NCBI RefSeq assembly: GCF_013415365.1
Contig: NZ_JACBYB010000021.1
Span: 1 to 64,000, forward strand
Source: Gemella sp. GL1
GTDB lineage: Bacteria; Bacillota; Bacilli; Staphylococcales; Gemellaceae
Direction of reading: 5' to 3'
DNA: 64,000 bases
Both the position numbers and the translations under genes were made by a program. Under the pieces are notes generated by a model. That model was given only the letters and a program-made list of their open reading frames with translations. It was not told where the DNA came from and did not search any database. Positions 1 through 6,910 of this stretch are shown here, in pieces. How positions within the stretch are numbered: position 1 is the stretch's first letter; each line of letters begins with the position of its first letter.

Positions 1-160
1 AATTATTTTTTTGAATTTTGTCCATCGCAAATTTTGAATTTTTAATTTTCTGATAATTATTTTTTTGAATTTGCTCTTCTCAAATTTTAGATTTTTAATT
101 TTAGAAATTTCATTTTTGGATTTTGCTCATCTCAATTTTTTTGTTTGCTTGAAATTTTTT
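1..160. repeat. AT-rich imperfect tandem repeat, unit about 53-55 bp
   Basis: Roughly three copies of one unit follow each other. Each contains a TTTTTTGAATTT-like stretch, then a TC-containing spacer, then AAATTTTGAATTTTTAATTTT or a close variant. The copies begin near 1, 55 and 109, and the third is degenerate. The array starts at the window edge, so it may continue to the left. There is no ORF. It lies just upstream of a type I toxin gene. Its function cannot be told from sequence. Confidence 0.6.
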
Positions 161-233
161 CTATCAAAAAATTTTTATGATATAATTATTTTGTTACTTT
201 TCACTATAACTCGTAATAGAGGGAGGTGAGTCT

Positions 234-326
234 ATGACATTTTTTATCGCTTTAATAAATTCTATTATGGCTAATGTAATTTCTTATTTCATTTGCAAAT
301 GGTTAGATAGAATTTTTAAAAAGTAA
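234..326 (+). CDS. Fst/par-family type I toxin, small membrane peptide (copy 1)
   Basis: The product is a 30-residue peptide with a hydrophobic N-terminal helix followed by CKWLDRIFKK, a charged tail. A short transmembrane segment with a basic/acidic C-terminus is the architecture of the Fst/PepA1 toxins, which damage the cell membrane when not silenced by antisense RNA. It is preceded by a strong SD (GGGAGGTGAG) and a -10-like TATAAT near 180-185. The start region (231-259) is repeated almost exactly at 373-401, beyond the shared terminator; this direct-repeat arrangement is known from the pAD1 par locus. It is too short for ordinary gene finders. The family assignment rests on layout and topology rather than strong residue conservation. 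Confidence 0.75.
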   Translation: MTFFIALINSIMANVISYFICKWLDRIFKK

Positions 327-341
327 CTAGCCTTGAAAAAG

Positions 342-399
342 AAAAAGACAGGACTGCCATCCTGTCTTTTTTTCTATGAAATTTTTTATCGCTTTTATA
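342..399 (-). ncRNA. Antisense antitoxin RNA of par-type locus 1, with bidirectional terminator
   Basis: A leftward promoter is visible: TTGACT (434-429), 18-bp spacer, TATAAT (410-405). A transcript from about 399 would cover the 373-401 repeat of the toxin start region and end at the hairpin GACAGGA-CTGCCA-TCCTGTC (stem 342-371). That hairpin is flanked by A-tract and T-tract, so it can end both transcripts. In Fst systems RNA II pairs with RNA I at such repeats and at the terminator loop. The promoter lies inside the 3' end of mobC. Confidence 0.65.
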
Positions 400-405
400 T
401 ATTTA

Positions 406-804
406 TTATATATTCTTTGCTTTAGAAAAGTCAAGATATTTAATGTTTCTATTTTTCTTTTGTCTTCTTTTTCCTATCTCGTCATACACAATATTTCTAT
501 AAACTTCTTTTGAAAGCTCTGTAAATAAATCTTTTAATTCATTAATTTCTTCTCTATTTATATCTCTATTTTCGTTTACTACTTTTGCGATTTGGTTTAT
601 GTTTGTTCCTATCCTATTCAATTCTACCTGTAATTTTCTTATTGAACTATAATCTCTTACAATAATTTCACCTTCAAGTAACATTTCTCTAGCGTATGCT
701 GAAAATGTTACATAAGGACTTTCCTCAATTTTATTTTTTAATTTTTTTTCTTCTTTTTCATTTAAATAAAATTTTTTTAGTATCTCTCTTCTTCTATTTT
801 CCAT
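406..804 (-). CDS. mobC: MobC-like relaxosome accessory protein
   Basis: A 132-residue protein with an N-terminal segment like a ribbon-helix-helix protein and the MobC signature RIGTNINQIAKVVNE around residues 60-75. MobC proteins help a relaxase nick and open oriT during plasmid or IME mobilization. I chose the ATG at 804 because it has GGAGAAG upstream; a longer frame to 834 has no SD and overlaps a terminator. The C-terminal tail is very basic. The normal partner, a MobA relaxase, is absent from the window, so the element is either decayed or continues beyond position 1. The gene is separated from the upstream ArdC-like gene by a terminator hairpin at 829-862. Confidence 0.85.
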   Translation of the reverse strand: MENRRREILKKFYLNEKEEKKLKNKIEESPYVTFSAYAREMLLEGEIIVRDYSSIRKLQVELNRIGTNINQIAKVVNENRDINREEINELKDLFTELSKEVYRNIVYDEIGKRRQKKNRNIKYLDFSKAKNI

Positions 805-828
805 TTCTTCTCCTTTCGTAAAATAAAA

Positions 829-862
829 AAACACTGACTGTATATAAAATACAATCAGTGTT
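829..862 (-). terminator. Rho-independent terminator upstream of mobC
   Basis: On the minus strand the stem AACACTGATTGTA / TACAGTCAGTGTT (one mismatch) is followed by a T-rich tract. It would end or attenuate the transcript of the 515-residue gene before mobC. Confidence 0.7.
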
Positions 863-905
863 CAATCTATCAATTAATTTTAAATCTCCTTGTCGACTTA
901 ATTCT

Positions 906-2453
906 TTACTCTTTCGTCCTATAATAATTTCCATGTGCATCTTTTTTAAATCCTGTATGCTTAAATAATGTTTCCTTGTCTATCCTCGTAAAGTATCTTT
1001 CTAAATTTGCTTTTTTTAAATCATTAATTAAGTATTCTTCTTTACTAAGTTCACTATCTCCTTTTATTTCGCTTTCTAATTTTATTATTGCAACTATTTT
1101 TTCATCAATTAATAAACTATATGTGTAGTCTTCTAAATCAAGAATAATTTCCCCATAAAATCCACCTTCAAATTCTACACAACCTAAACTTATATTATTT
1201 TTTTCAAGGCTTTCTAAATCATAATCTTCATCTAAAACATTTTTACAATAATTCAATATAGCTTCTTCTATAGTATTTTTATATTGTAGCTTTTTTGATT
1301 TATTTTTTTGTATTAAAGGTATTTCTTTTCCTTCAAAACTTTTAGCATTTAATAACTTATCCACTTCTCTTATTTGCTTATATCTATCATTTGATATAAT
1401 TTCATTTAACATCTTTAGCAATATTTCTAATTTTTTATCTATATTTTCTACTAACATATATAGATTAGTCTCATTCTCTTTCTTATTTTGATCAGAAATA
1501 GTAACAGGGGCTTGTTCTGTATCCTCTCTTTTTTCCAGTACTTCATCTTTTGTGAAAGAGTTTACTTTTATATCTTCTTTATCCTCATCTCTATTATCAA
1601 TTTCTACTTTTTTAGTCTCTATAATAACTTCTTCAAAATTCGATTTATTATCTTCTTGTTCAAATTTCTTCATTTCATTTTTATCTTCTTCAGTGTGTTT
1701 TTGAATTTTATTTTTATTATAATTTTTATTGATTTTTAAAAATTCTTCTATTGTATATTTTGAAATTTGACCTAGAAATTCTCCCAAAAATAATAAAGCA
1801 TATTTATTACTTGTTCTTAGTGTTTTTAAAGTTTTATCTAATGTTTCTTCATTTATTTTGTATTTTAAACCGAACTTTTCAGACAAGATAATACTTAGAC
1901 ATTCTTGTAAAAAAACTACTATTTTTTCTTTAGTTAAACCTACTTTTATTTTTTTTACTACTAAATCCTCTAATAACTTATCTATTGTCTTATAAATAGC
2001 TAGAGATACCGCCTGAAAAAATTTACTTGAATTTGTCTTATCTAAAAATTCTTCAGCATTATTTTTTTCTAAAAAATTAGATAATACATAATCAAGTGAT
2101 ATATTATATCTATCTATTGTTAATTTTCTTATTATTTCATTAGTTTCTTTATTCTCTTTAGTTTGAGATATATCAAAAACTTCTACAATATACTCTTCTT
2201 TTTCTTCATTCTTCTGTAGTGTTTCTATTGCCACAGTCTTATTTATAACTTCACGCCCTAATATTTTCCATCTTTCTCTAGATGTGACAAAAGTGTTATC
2301 TTTCATAATATAGTTTATATTTAACTGGTTTCTAAAGCAATAATCATAGTTTCTAGACATAGTCTTTAGTAAATTTATGAAATTTTCAATGTTTTCTATT
2401 GCATAGGATCTATTTTCTAAATATCTTTCATTCTTAAATTCTGATATATTCAT
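906..2453 (-). CDS. ArdC-N/LtrC-like mobile-element protein, function unknown
   Basis: A 515-residue protein. Residues about 20-75 (YAIENIENFINLLKTMSRNY, then FRNQLNINYIM and WKILGREV) resemble the N-terminal ssDNA-binding domain of ArdC/LtrC-type proteins found on conjugative elements; this is my inference from the pattern 'FMSR..NYSF.NQLLI...W..LGR.V'. The middle, about residues 240-320, is highly charged and of low complexity (E, K, D, N), probably a linker. The C-terminal 150 residues have no motif I recognise. The gene lies 77 bp downstream of the truncated ArdC-C-like gene in the same direction, so the two may once have been parts of one module. The role could be antirestriction or DNA handling during transfer; confidence in function is low. 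Confidence 0.5.
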   Translation of the reverse strand: MNISEFKNERYLENRSYAIENIENFINLLKTMSRNYDYCFRNQLNINYIMKDNTFVTSRERWKILGREVINKTVAIETLQKNEEKEEYIVEVFDISQTKENKETNEIIRKLTIDRYNISLDYVLSNFLEKNNAEEFLDKTNSSKFFQAVSLAIYKTIDKLLEDLVVKKIKVGLTKEKIVVFLQECLSIILSEKFGLKYKINEETLDKTLKTLRTSNKYALLFLGEFLGQISKYTIEEFLKINKNYNKNKIQKHTEEDKNEMKKFEQEDNKSNFEEVIIETKKVEIDNRDEDKEDIKVNSFTKDEVLEKREDTEQAPVTISDQNKKENETNLYMLVENIDKKLEILLKMLNEIISNDRYKQIREVDKLLNAKSFEGKEIPLIQKNKSKKLQYKNTIEEAILNYCKNVLDEDYDLESLEKNNISLGCVEFEGGFYGEIILDLEDYTYSLLIDEKIVAIIKLESEIKGDSELSKEEYLINDLKKANLERYFTRIDKETLFKHTGFKKDAHGNYYRTKE

Positions 2454-2530
2454 TTAATTATCTCCTCTTTTGTTAATAAAATTTCTATCCTTTATTAAAG
2501 CATTTAAATTCCTCTCAAAAACATCTTCTA

Positions 2531-3229
2531 TCATCTCTTCATTTCCTCCTGCGTTCTCTGCTTTTTTACAGTTTTTTGCTCGCTTGCTACAATTCGTTTG
2601 TTTCTTGCAGCCTGTAATCTTTCTTGTACTGGGTTTAGTGGTCTTCCTTTATTTAATTTAGCTGCTTTTACTTTAGCTAATTTTGTATCAATTTTACTAA
2701 TTATTTCTTTAGCTTCATGCTGGATTTCATTTAGTTTACTCTCGAAATCTTCATAAACATCTTTCTCTTCTATGCTTCGTGTAATATTTTCAAAAGTATA
2801 TATACTAGTATCAACATCATAATGACTAGCTATCATATAAGCTATACTCTCAATCTCAAATTGATTGTATACATAGTTTTGATTATTTTCTAATGCTTCA
2901 TTATGCAGTTTTGCATGTACTACTGATTCTAATAAAGCCTTAAATGCTTCTTCTTGACTTTGTCCTTTTTTTATATATATACTATTTTCACCTGGGTAAA
3001 AACTTCCTCCACCTTTAATTGGATTATCTGTAAAATCAAATTTAATTTGAAGAGCATTTAAATATCCCTTTATAGCTTTAAATCCGCTAATATAGTCTAT
3101 AACTTCTTTATTATTTTCATCTATATCTACTAGATTTATTTTATCGTCATTAATTTCCTTACCTTGTATCGCTAAATCTAAGTAATTTTTATATTGCTCT
3201 ACATTTACGTATTTTTCTACTTTCTCCAC
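2531..3229 (-). CDS. Truncated ArdC C-terminal (metallopeptidase-like) protein
   Basis: A 232-residue frame from a GTG that has GGAGG nine bases upstream. Residues about 95-150 (FKALLESVVHAKLHN, then FEIESIAYMIASHYDVDTS) match the C-terminal zinc-peptidase-like domain of ArdC/LtrC proteins, normally HEIAHAKLH plus an ES-AY helix. Here the first His and the Glu of HExxH are replaced (ESVVH), so metalloprotease activity is unlikely. Residues 155-200 form a coiled coil and the C-terminus is basic. The reading frame continues upstream as an E-V-K repeat but hits an in-frame TAA near 3302-3304 and further stops beyond 3390. The original protein has therefore lost its N-terminus, and this may be a pseudogene. 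Confidence 0.55.
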   Translation of the reverse strand: MEKVEKYVNVEQYKNYLDLAIQGKEINDDKINLVDIDENNKEVIDYISGFKAIKGYLNALQIKFDFTDNPIKGGGSFYPGENSIYIKKGQSQEEAFKALLESVVHAKLHNEALENNQNYVYNQFEIESIAYMIASHYDVDTSIYTFENITRSIEEKDVYEDFESKLNEIQHEAKEIISKIDTKLAKVKAAKLNKGRPLNPVQERLQAARNKRIVASEQKTVKKQRTQEEMKR

Positions 3230-3395
3230 CTTTTCTACCTCCTCTACTTTTTCTACTTCTTCCGCCTTTTCTACTTCTTCTACCTTTTCTACCTCTTCTA
3301 CTTATTCTACCTCCTCTACCTTTTCTACTTCTTCCACTTTTTCTACCTTTTCTACCTCCTCTACTTTTTCTTTTTCAAGAATATTTTCATTTTGC
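3230..3395 (-). repeat. Low-complexity E-V-K coding repeat interrupted by a stop
   Basis: On the minus strand this tract encodes repeats of VEKVEEVEK built from GTAGAA/GAGGTA/GAAAAG units. It is in frame with the truncated ArdC-C-like gene, but a TAA at about 3302-3304 splits it and no start codon exists upstream in that frame. Slippage in such repeats is common. The plus-strand frame over this region is only its shadow. Confidence 0.7.
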
Positions 3396-3491
3396 TATGT
3401 ATTATTTTGTTTATCTTGAATTATGTTATTTTTTAATATTATTTACCTTCAAAGATTGACTAAATAAAATTAGACGTGTTAAAATATATAC

Positions 3492-3555
3492 ATAAGCAAA
3501 TCTAAATAAAGGTTAACATATACAAAAAAGACAGGACTGCCATCCTGTCTTTTTT
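3492..3555 (+). ncRNA. Antisense antitoxin RNA of par-type locus 2, with bidirectional terminator
   Basis: The promoter is TTGACT (3456-3461), 18-bp spacer, TAAAAT (3480-3485). The predicted transcript carries a segment (3498-3524) that repeats, with two small differences, the toxin start region at 3643-3672. It ends at the same GACAGGA-CTGCCA-TCCTGTC hairpin (3524-3555) used by the convergent toxin mRNA. This is the Fst RNA II layout. Confidence 0.7.
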
Positions 3556-3569
3556 TCTTTCAAGGCTGA

Positions 3570-3665
3570 TTACTTCTTAAAGTTTCTATCCAACCATTTA
3601 CAAACGTAATAAGCGAGTACGTTTGCCATGATAGAAACTACTAAATCTAAAATAAAGGGTAACAT
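3570..3665 (-). CDS. Fst/par-family type I toxin, small membrane peptide (copy 2)
   Basis: A 31-residue peptide with a hydrophobic helix and the tail YYVCKWLDRNFKK. It shares IMANV...CKWLDR and the C-terminal FKK with copy 1, and the terminator is identical. The SD is GGGGGGAGGTG, about eight bases before ATG. A TATAAT lies at 3717-3712. The promoter side (ATAATTATTTTGTTACTT) is nearly the same as in copy 1 but inverted, so the two loci are inverted paralogues bracketing the mobC/ArdC genes. It probably acts at the membrane and as an addiction module of the element. Confidence 0.8.
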   Translation of the reverse strand: MLPFILDLVVSIMANVLAYYVCKWLDRNFKK

Positions 3666-4120
3666 ATATACACCTCCCCCCTGTTACGGGTTTGGTTGAA
3701 GTAACAAAATAATTATATCATCAAAGATTAATATAATTCTAAAGATAAGATCCCTTAAAAATTATCAAATACAAAAAATGCAAAATTCTAACAAAGTGGA
3801 TTTAAATTTTTTGTATTTAGAAATTTACGCAGTAAATTATTTAGTTTTTACAAAAACATAATTAATAGCATAACTATTAAAATATAACTCAACGTTATAT
3901 TTTTTTAACAAATTCTATAAACCGCTTTCACGAGAGCCCGTTCTTTTTATATACTTTTATATATACTTTTTATAATCTTTTAGGGGTCTTCTCAGCCTTA
4001 CTCTCCCAAGGAGTTTGAACACCCTATATATGACATTTTGTTGAAGTGAAAGGGACATTTTGTTGAAGTGAGTGCAACTTTTTGCTTTGAAACGGGGGCA
4101 TTACTGTAGTTTTTTTATAT
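3666..4120. other. Gene-free region left of int1
   Basis: About 450 bp without a convincing ORF. It holds the toxin 2 promoter side (3700-3740), a TATAACTCAACGTTATATT inverted repeat near 3884-3902, runs of TATATACTTTT near 3945-3970, and the two 18-bp direct repeats listed separately. Confidence 0.6.
4032..4071 (+). repeat. Two iteron-like direct repeats, 22-bp period
   Basis: GACATTTTGTTGAAGTGA occurs exactly at 4032-4049 and again at 4054-4071. The 22-bp period (two helical turns) resembles iterons bound by plasmid or element initiators, or excisionase/integrase arm sites. No replication initiator gene is nearby in unit 1, so the binding protein is unknown. Confidence 0.6.
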
Positions 4121-4149
4121 TTGACAAATATCTATAAAAATATGATAAT
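4121..4149 (+). promoter_or_regulatory. Probable int1 promoter
   Basis: TTGACA (4121-4126), 17-bp spacer, GATAAT (4144-4149), about 70 bp before the int1 start. Confidence 0.6.
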
Positions 4150-4221
4150 TTAAGTGATTAGTACTTCTAGTCTTTTTAATGAATTGTTTGTTGATTTCTG
4201 TGGCAAGAAAGGATTAAACAA

Positions 4222-5376
4222 TTGATAAAAAAATATATTAAAAATAATCAAACATTTTATATGGTAAATAATCTTTATTTAGGGATAAATCCCATTACTG
4301 GAAAGGAAATAAGAAAGAGTAAAAAAGGTTTTAAAACTAAAAAATCAGCTCAAATATATATTAATAAACTAAAATCAGAGTATGATAGTGGTAATTTATT
4401 TAGAAAAAGTAAAAAAATTACAGTGAATGAACTAGCTTCACTTTTTCTAGATAACTATAAAAAAAGTAATGTTAAGATATGTACTTATAGAGTTACTACT
4501 CTAATAATTGATAAATTTTCATCTAAATTTGGTAATATTGATATAGAAGATATTTCTTTTAGACATATACAAAAATTTTTAGATGAATTAGCTACAACAT
4601 CAAAAGTTAGCTCTCTTAAAATTTACGCAGGGAAAATTAGATTATTGTTCAAATTTGCGATTAGAACAGAGTTACTCGAAAAGAATCCTACAAAAAACAT
4701 TATTCTTCCTCGAAAAACGTTTGAAGTGATTGATGAAGAATCTTTATACTATTCAAAAGAAGAATTAAAAGAGTTTTTCTCTATTTTAGAAAATTATTCT
4801 AGCAATAAAATATATTCAATCTATGTTAACCCTCTGTTTAGATTGCTTGCTTTTACGGGAGCTAGAATTGGGGAGATTTTAGCTCTAACTTGGAACGACT
4901 TTGATTTTAAAAATAATATTGTACATATTACTAAAAATATAGTCTATTCTTATGGCAAGTTTCATGTACAAACACCAAAAAATACTTTTAGTATTAGAAG
5001 TTTAAAATTAGATGATGTTACAATTAAAAAAATATTAGAACTTAGATTACAACAAAAAGAATTTCTTTTTGCTATAAATACTAAAAATAATGATAATATT
5101 GTATTTTTTAATCCAAATAGAACATTTTTTTCAAGTTCTTCTATTTTACAATTATATTGTCAAATATGTAAAAACAATAACTTCAAAACTATTAGCTTGC
5201 ATGCTTTTAGACATACGCACTGCTCACTATTATTTGAAGCTGGTGCATCTATACAAGAAGTTCAAAGGCGGCTTGGACACTCAAATATTGAAACAACTAT
5301 GAATATATATAATCATGTATCTAAAAAAATACAAGAAGAAACTTCAGAAAAATTTGCAAAATACGTCAATTTTTAG
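4222..5376 (+). CDS. int: Tyrosine recombinase/integrase (int1)
   Basis: A 384-residue phage/ICE-type integrase. An N-terminal arm-binding domain (NLYLGINPITGKEIRKSKKG) is followed by a SAM-like core-binding domain (about residues 70-165) and a catalytic domain. Catalytic residues are visible: Arg in TGARIGEILALTW, His-x-x-Arg in LHAFRHTHC, His in RLGHSN and the nucleophile Tyr in MNIYNHV. The start is TTG with AAAGGA upstream. It integrates and excises the element by site-specific strand exchange. It is clearly paralogous to the second integrase at 16096-17232, and both are followed by the same type of CGTATAC repeats. No excisionase gene is evident beside it. Confidence 0.93.
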   Translation: MIKKYIKNNQTFYMVNNLYLGINPITGKEIRKSKKGFKTKKSAQIYINKLKSEYDSGNLFRKSKKITVNELASLFLDNYKKSNVKICTYRVTTLIIDKFSSKFGNIDIEDISFRHIQKFLDELATTSKVSSLKIYAGKIRLLFKFAIRTELLEKNPTKNIILPRKTFEVIDEESLYYSKEELKEFFSILENYSSNKIYSIYVNPLFRLLAFTGARIGEILALTWNDFDFKNNIVHITKNIVYSYGKFHVQTPKNTFSIRSLKLDDVTIKKILELRLQQKEFLFAINTKNNDNIVFFNPNRTFFSSSSILQLYCQICKNNNFKTISLHAFRHTHCSLLFEAGASIQEVQRRLGHSNIETTMNIYNHVSKKIQEETSEKFAKYVNF

Positions 5377-5381
5377 TAAAT

Positions 5382-5525
5382 CGTATATTTTCCGTATATT
5401 TTTGTAAATTTAGTTTAAAAAAACATTGATATATCAATGTTTGATTAAATAAATATTATTTTACAAAATAAAATTATATAAATTATATCTGACTAAAACC
5501 ACAACTCGTATACATTTTCGTATAC
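5382..5525 (+). repeat. Arm-type CGTATAC repeats and palindrome right of int1
   Basis: Two pairs of short direct repeats: CGTATAT at 5382-5388 and 5393-5399, and CGTATAC at 5507-5513 and 5519-5525 (period 11-12 bp). A perfect 22-bp palindrome (AAACATTGATA and its complement, 5421-5442) lies between them. The same pattern follows int2 (17257-17275 and 17365-17382), so these are likely integrase arm sites of the attachment region. The core site should lie just to the right, but I could not find a matching repeat in the window. Confidence 0.6.
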
Positions 5526-5549
5526 ATTTTCCACCACGGCAAGTTATTC

Positions 5550-5576
5550 ACCACCTGTAGTTTAGGTGGTCTTTTA
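5550..5576 (+). terminator. Rho-independent terminator
   Basis: ACCACC-TGTAGTTTA-GGTGGT followed by CTTTTATT. It could end int1 or belong to the DNA joined at the right end of unit 1. Confidence 0.65.
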
Positions 5577-5586
5577 TTATATTTTA

Positions 5587-5919
5587 TTAAGATATTTCAA
5601 ATAATAATTTAAATTTATGTAAGATTAAATCCAATTCTTCTCCATCTATAGTTTCTATAGCTTCAGTTACTCCTCTAGCCTTTAAATCCAATGACCTTAC
5701 TTGGTCTAACATTACTTTTCCTTTCACTTTACTTGTTGTTTCTAAATTATGATAAGTTGGAAAATTTCTATCAGTACTAGATATAGGTGCAACTAAAGTC
5801 ATTCCTGTAAATCTACTAACTAAGTCATTACTTAGTGCAATTGCAGGTCTACGATTTTGTTGTTCATGCCCTCTAGTTGGGTTGAAATCAACATAAAAAA
5901 TATCCCCTTGTTTTATCAT
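5587..5919 (-). CDS. mazF: MazF/PemK-family mRNA endoribonuclease toxin
   Basis: A 110-residue toxin. Family signatures are QGDIFYVDFNPTRGHEQQNRRPAIALSND at the N-terminus, the motif APISS near residue 45, and VKGKVMLDQVRSLD with the conserved Gln/Arg/Asp. MazF toxins cut mRNA at short motifs and arrest growth. The gene overlaps the antitoxin by four bases (ATGA), so it is translationally coupled. The length is normal for the family and the reading frame is intact. Confidence 0.9.
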   Translation of the reverse strand: MIKQGDIFYVDFNPTRGHEQQNRRPAIALSNDLVSRFTGMTLVAPISSTDRNFPTYHNLETTSKVKGKVMLDQVRSLDLKARGVTEAIETIDGEELDLILHKFKLLFEIS

Positions 5920-6185
5920 GTAATTTCGTTACCTACACTTTCTCCCCAATCTAACTCCCCTGTTCTATAGCTATCATCAGTCCAATTAGCGAATAATTCT
6001 TGTATAGTTTTAGGTTTATCATTGATTGGAGTTAATACAATTTCACTATTTTTAGATATGGTGATTGAAAATTTTTGATTTTTTGATAAATTTAATTTTT
6101 TTAATATACTGTTGGGTATTCTTGTAGCATGCGAATTCCCCCACTCTTTTAATGTTGTTACGTTTTCTACAGCAATGTGTGACAT
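5916..6185 (-). CDS. mazE: MazE-like antitoxin (AbrB-type swapped-hairpin domain)
   Basis: An 89-residue antitoxin. TTLKEWGNSHATRIPNSIL is the N-terminal DNA-binding beta-hairpin typical of MazE; the acidic C-terminus (ANWTDDSYRTGELDWGES) is the toxin-binding tail. The frame is open up to 6257, but that would place translation upstream of the promoter; I chose ATG 6185, which has GGAG about ten bases upstream. It neutralises MazF and probably represses the operon with it. Confidence 0.85.
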   Translation of the reverse strand: MSHIAVENVTTLKEWGNSHATRIPNSILKKLNLSKNQKFSITISKNSEIVLTPINDKPKTIQELFANWTDDSYRTGELDWGESVGNEIT

Positions 6186-6212
6186 TTTTAATTCAACTCC
6201 TTTAATATAGGT

Positions 6213-6241
6213 AGTATATACCTTGTATATACAATTGTCAA
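6213..6241 (-). promoter_or_regulatory. mazEF promoter and operator
   Basis: TTGACA (6241-6236), 17-bp spacer, TATACT (6218-6213). Two GTATATAC palindromes (6214-6221 and 6225-6232), 11 bp apart, cover the -10 and spacer, an ideal place for autorepression by MazE. Confidence 0.75.
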
Positions 6242-6344
6242 GGATAATAATATTCATACCCAGTTTTTCTTACTTATTTTCAAAAATAACATTCGTGACT
6301 TTGGTCATTTGATTTTATGCTGTAAATGATAAATATAAAGGTAT

Positions 6345-6372
6345 TTAAAAACACCTAACTATTGTTAAGTGT
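6345..6372 (-). terminator. Terminator of relBE copy 1
   Basis: Stem around AACACCTAAC-TATT-GTTAAGTGTT; on the minus strand a T-rich tract follows. It closely resembles the hairpin at 8005-8036. Confidence 0.7.
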
Positions 6373-6377
6373 TTAAT

Positions 6378-6644
6378 TCATTTATTATAAATATCTTTTC
6401 TGTGTCCAAGTTGAATAGCAATTATTTTTAATTTTCCATCGTCTATTTTTGTGATTAACCTATAGTCTGCTATTCTATATCGCCAATAACCTCTTTTATC
6501 CCCTACTAATGCTTTTCCTTTTAACCTTGGGTCATTTATACCATCTAAGTTTTTTCTTATCCAAACCATTATATACTTTTTAGTGGATACATCTAACTTT
6601 TTAAAATCTTTTATTACACTTTTTTCAAATTCAATATTATACAT
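6378..6644 (-). CDS. relE: RelE/ParE-family toxin (copy 1)
   Basis: An 88-residue toxin of the RelE/YoeB fold. Typical segments: FEKSVIKDFKKLD, then DPRLKGKALVGDKRGYWRYRIADYRLI (conserved RYRIGDYRVI motif) and the C-terminal LGHRKDIYNK. RelE-type toxins cleave mRNA in the ribosomal A site. Its ATG shares one base with the antitoxin stop (TAATG), so the pair is coupled. The copy at 7446-7712 is a diverged paralogue. Confidence 0.9.
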   Translation of the reverse strand: MYNIEFEKSVIKDFKKLDVSTKKYIMVWIRKNLDGINDPRLKGKALVGDKRGYWRYRIADYRLITKIDDGKLKIIAIQLGHRKDIYNK

Positions 6645-6868
6645 TATAAACCTATCGCTTTTTCAAAATCATCGATATTTAAAAATTCAGTAGTTCCTAA
6701 TTTTTCTTTTTTCTCAAAATCTTCAATTGCTTTTAGGTCGTATTCATTTTCTAATTTTTCAAAAAATGTATCTTTTAATAGCTCTGATATGCTTTTACCA
6801 CTAAATTCAGCAAAGTTTCTTATTACATTTTCTTCTTTTTCTGTAAATCTTATTGATATTACTCCCAT
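6644..6868 (-). CDS. relB: RelB/DUF6290-like RHH antitoxin (copy 1)
   Basis: A 74-residue antitoxin: an N-terminal ribbon-helix-helix segment (GVISIRFTEKEENVIRNFAEFSGKSISELLKDTF) and an acidic C-terminus (LNIDDFEKAIGL) that wraps the toxin. It is paired with the RelE toxin downstream. The SD is GGAGTG. A 26-bp palindrome at 6885-6910 upstream is the likely operator. Confidence 0.85.
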   Translation of the reverse strand: MGVISIRFTEKEENVIRNFAEFSGKSISELLKDTFFEKLENEYDLKAIEDFEKKEKLGTTEFLNIDDFEKAIGL

Positions 6869-6884
6869 TTAATTCACTCCTTTT

Positions 6885-6910
6885 ATATGTATTACTATTG
6901 TAATACATAT
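6885..6910. promoter_or_regulatory. Palindromic operator of relBE copy 1
   Basis: Perfect inverted repeat with half-site ATATGTATTAC, spacer TATT and the complementary half-site. The core half-site GTATTAC also builds the relBE copy 2 operator in reversed order. Confidence 0.75.

Noticed and set aside
1-160. CRISPR-like array
   Set aside because: The units are contiguous imperfect tandem repeats without unique spacers, and no cas genes are present.
1488-1739. 83-residue plus-strand hydrophobic frame
   Set aside because: Shadow of the charged linker of the 515-residue gene; composition is that of antisense AT-rich code.
3194-3436. 80-residue plus-strand frame rich in Tyr, Phe and Leu
   Set aside because: It is the antisense of the E-V-K coding repeat; extreme low complexity, no ribosome site.
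5526-5580. 3' end of a tRNA or tmRNA (TCCACCACGG) as attachment site of unit 1
   Set aside because: CCACCA is suggestive, but no cloverleaf or tmRNA sequence can be built on the left side, and no duplicate of the stretch was found in the window.
6186-6257. Longer MazE start at 6257
   Set aside because: The extra 24 codons would lie over and upstream of the promoter -10/-35, and there is no SD.
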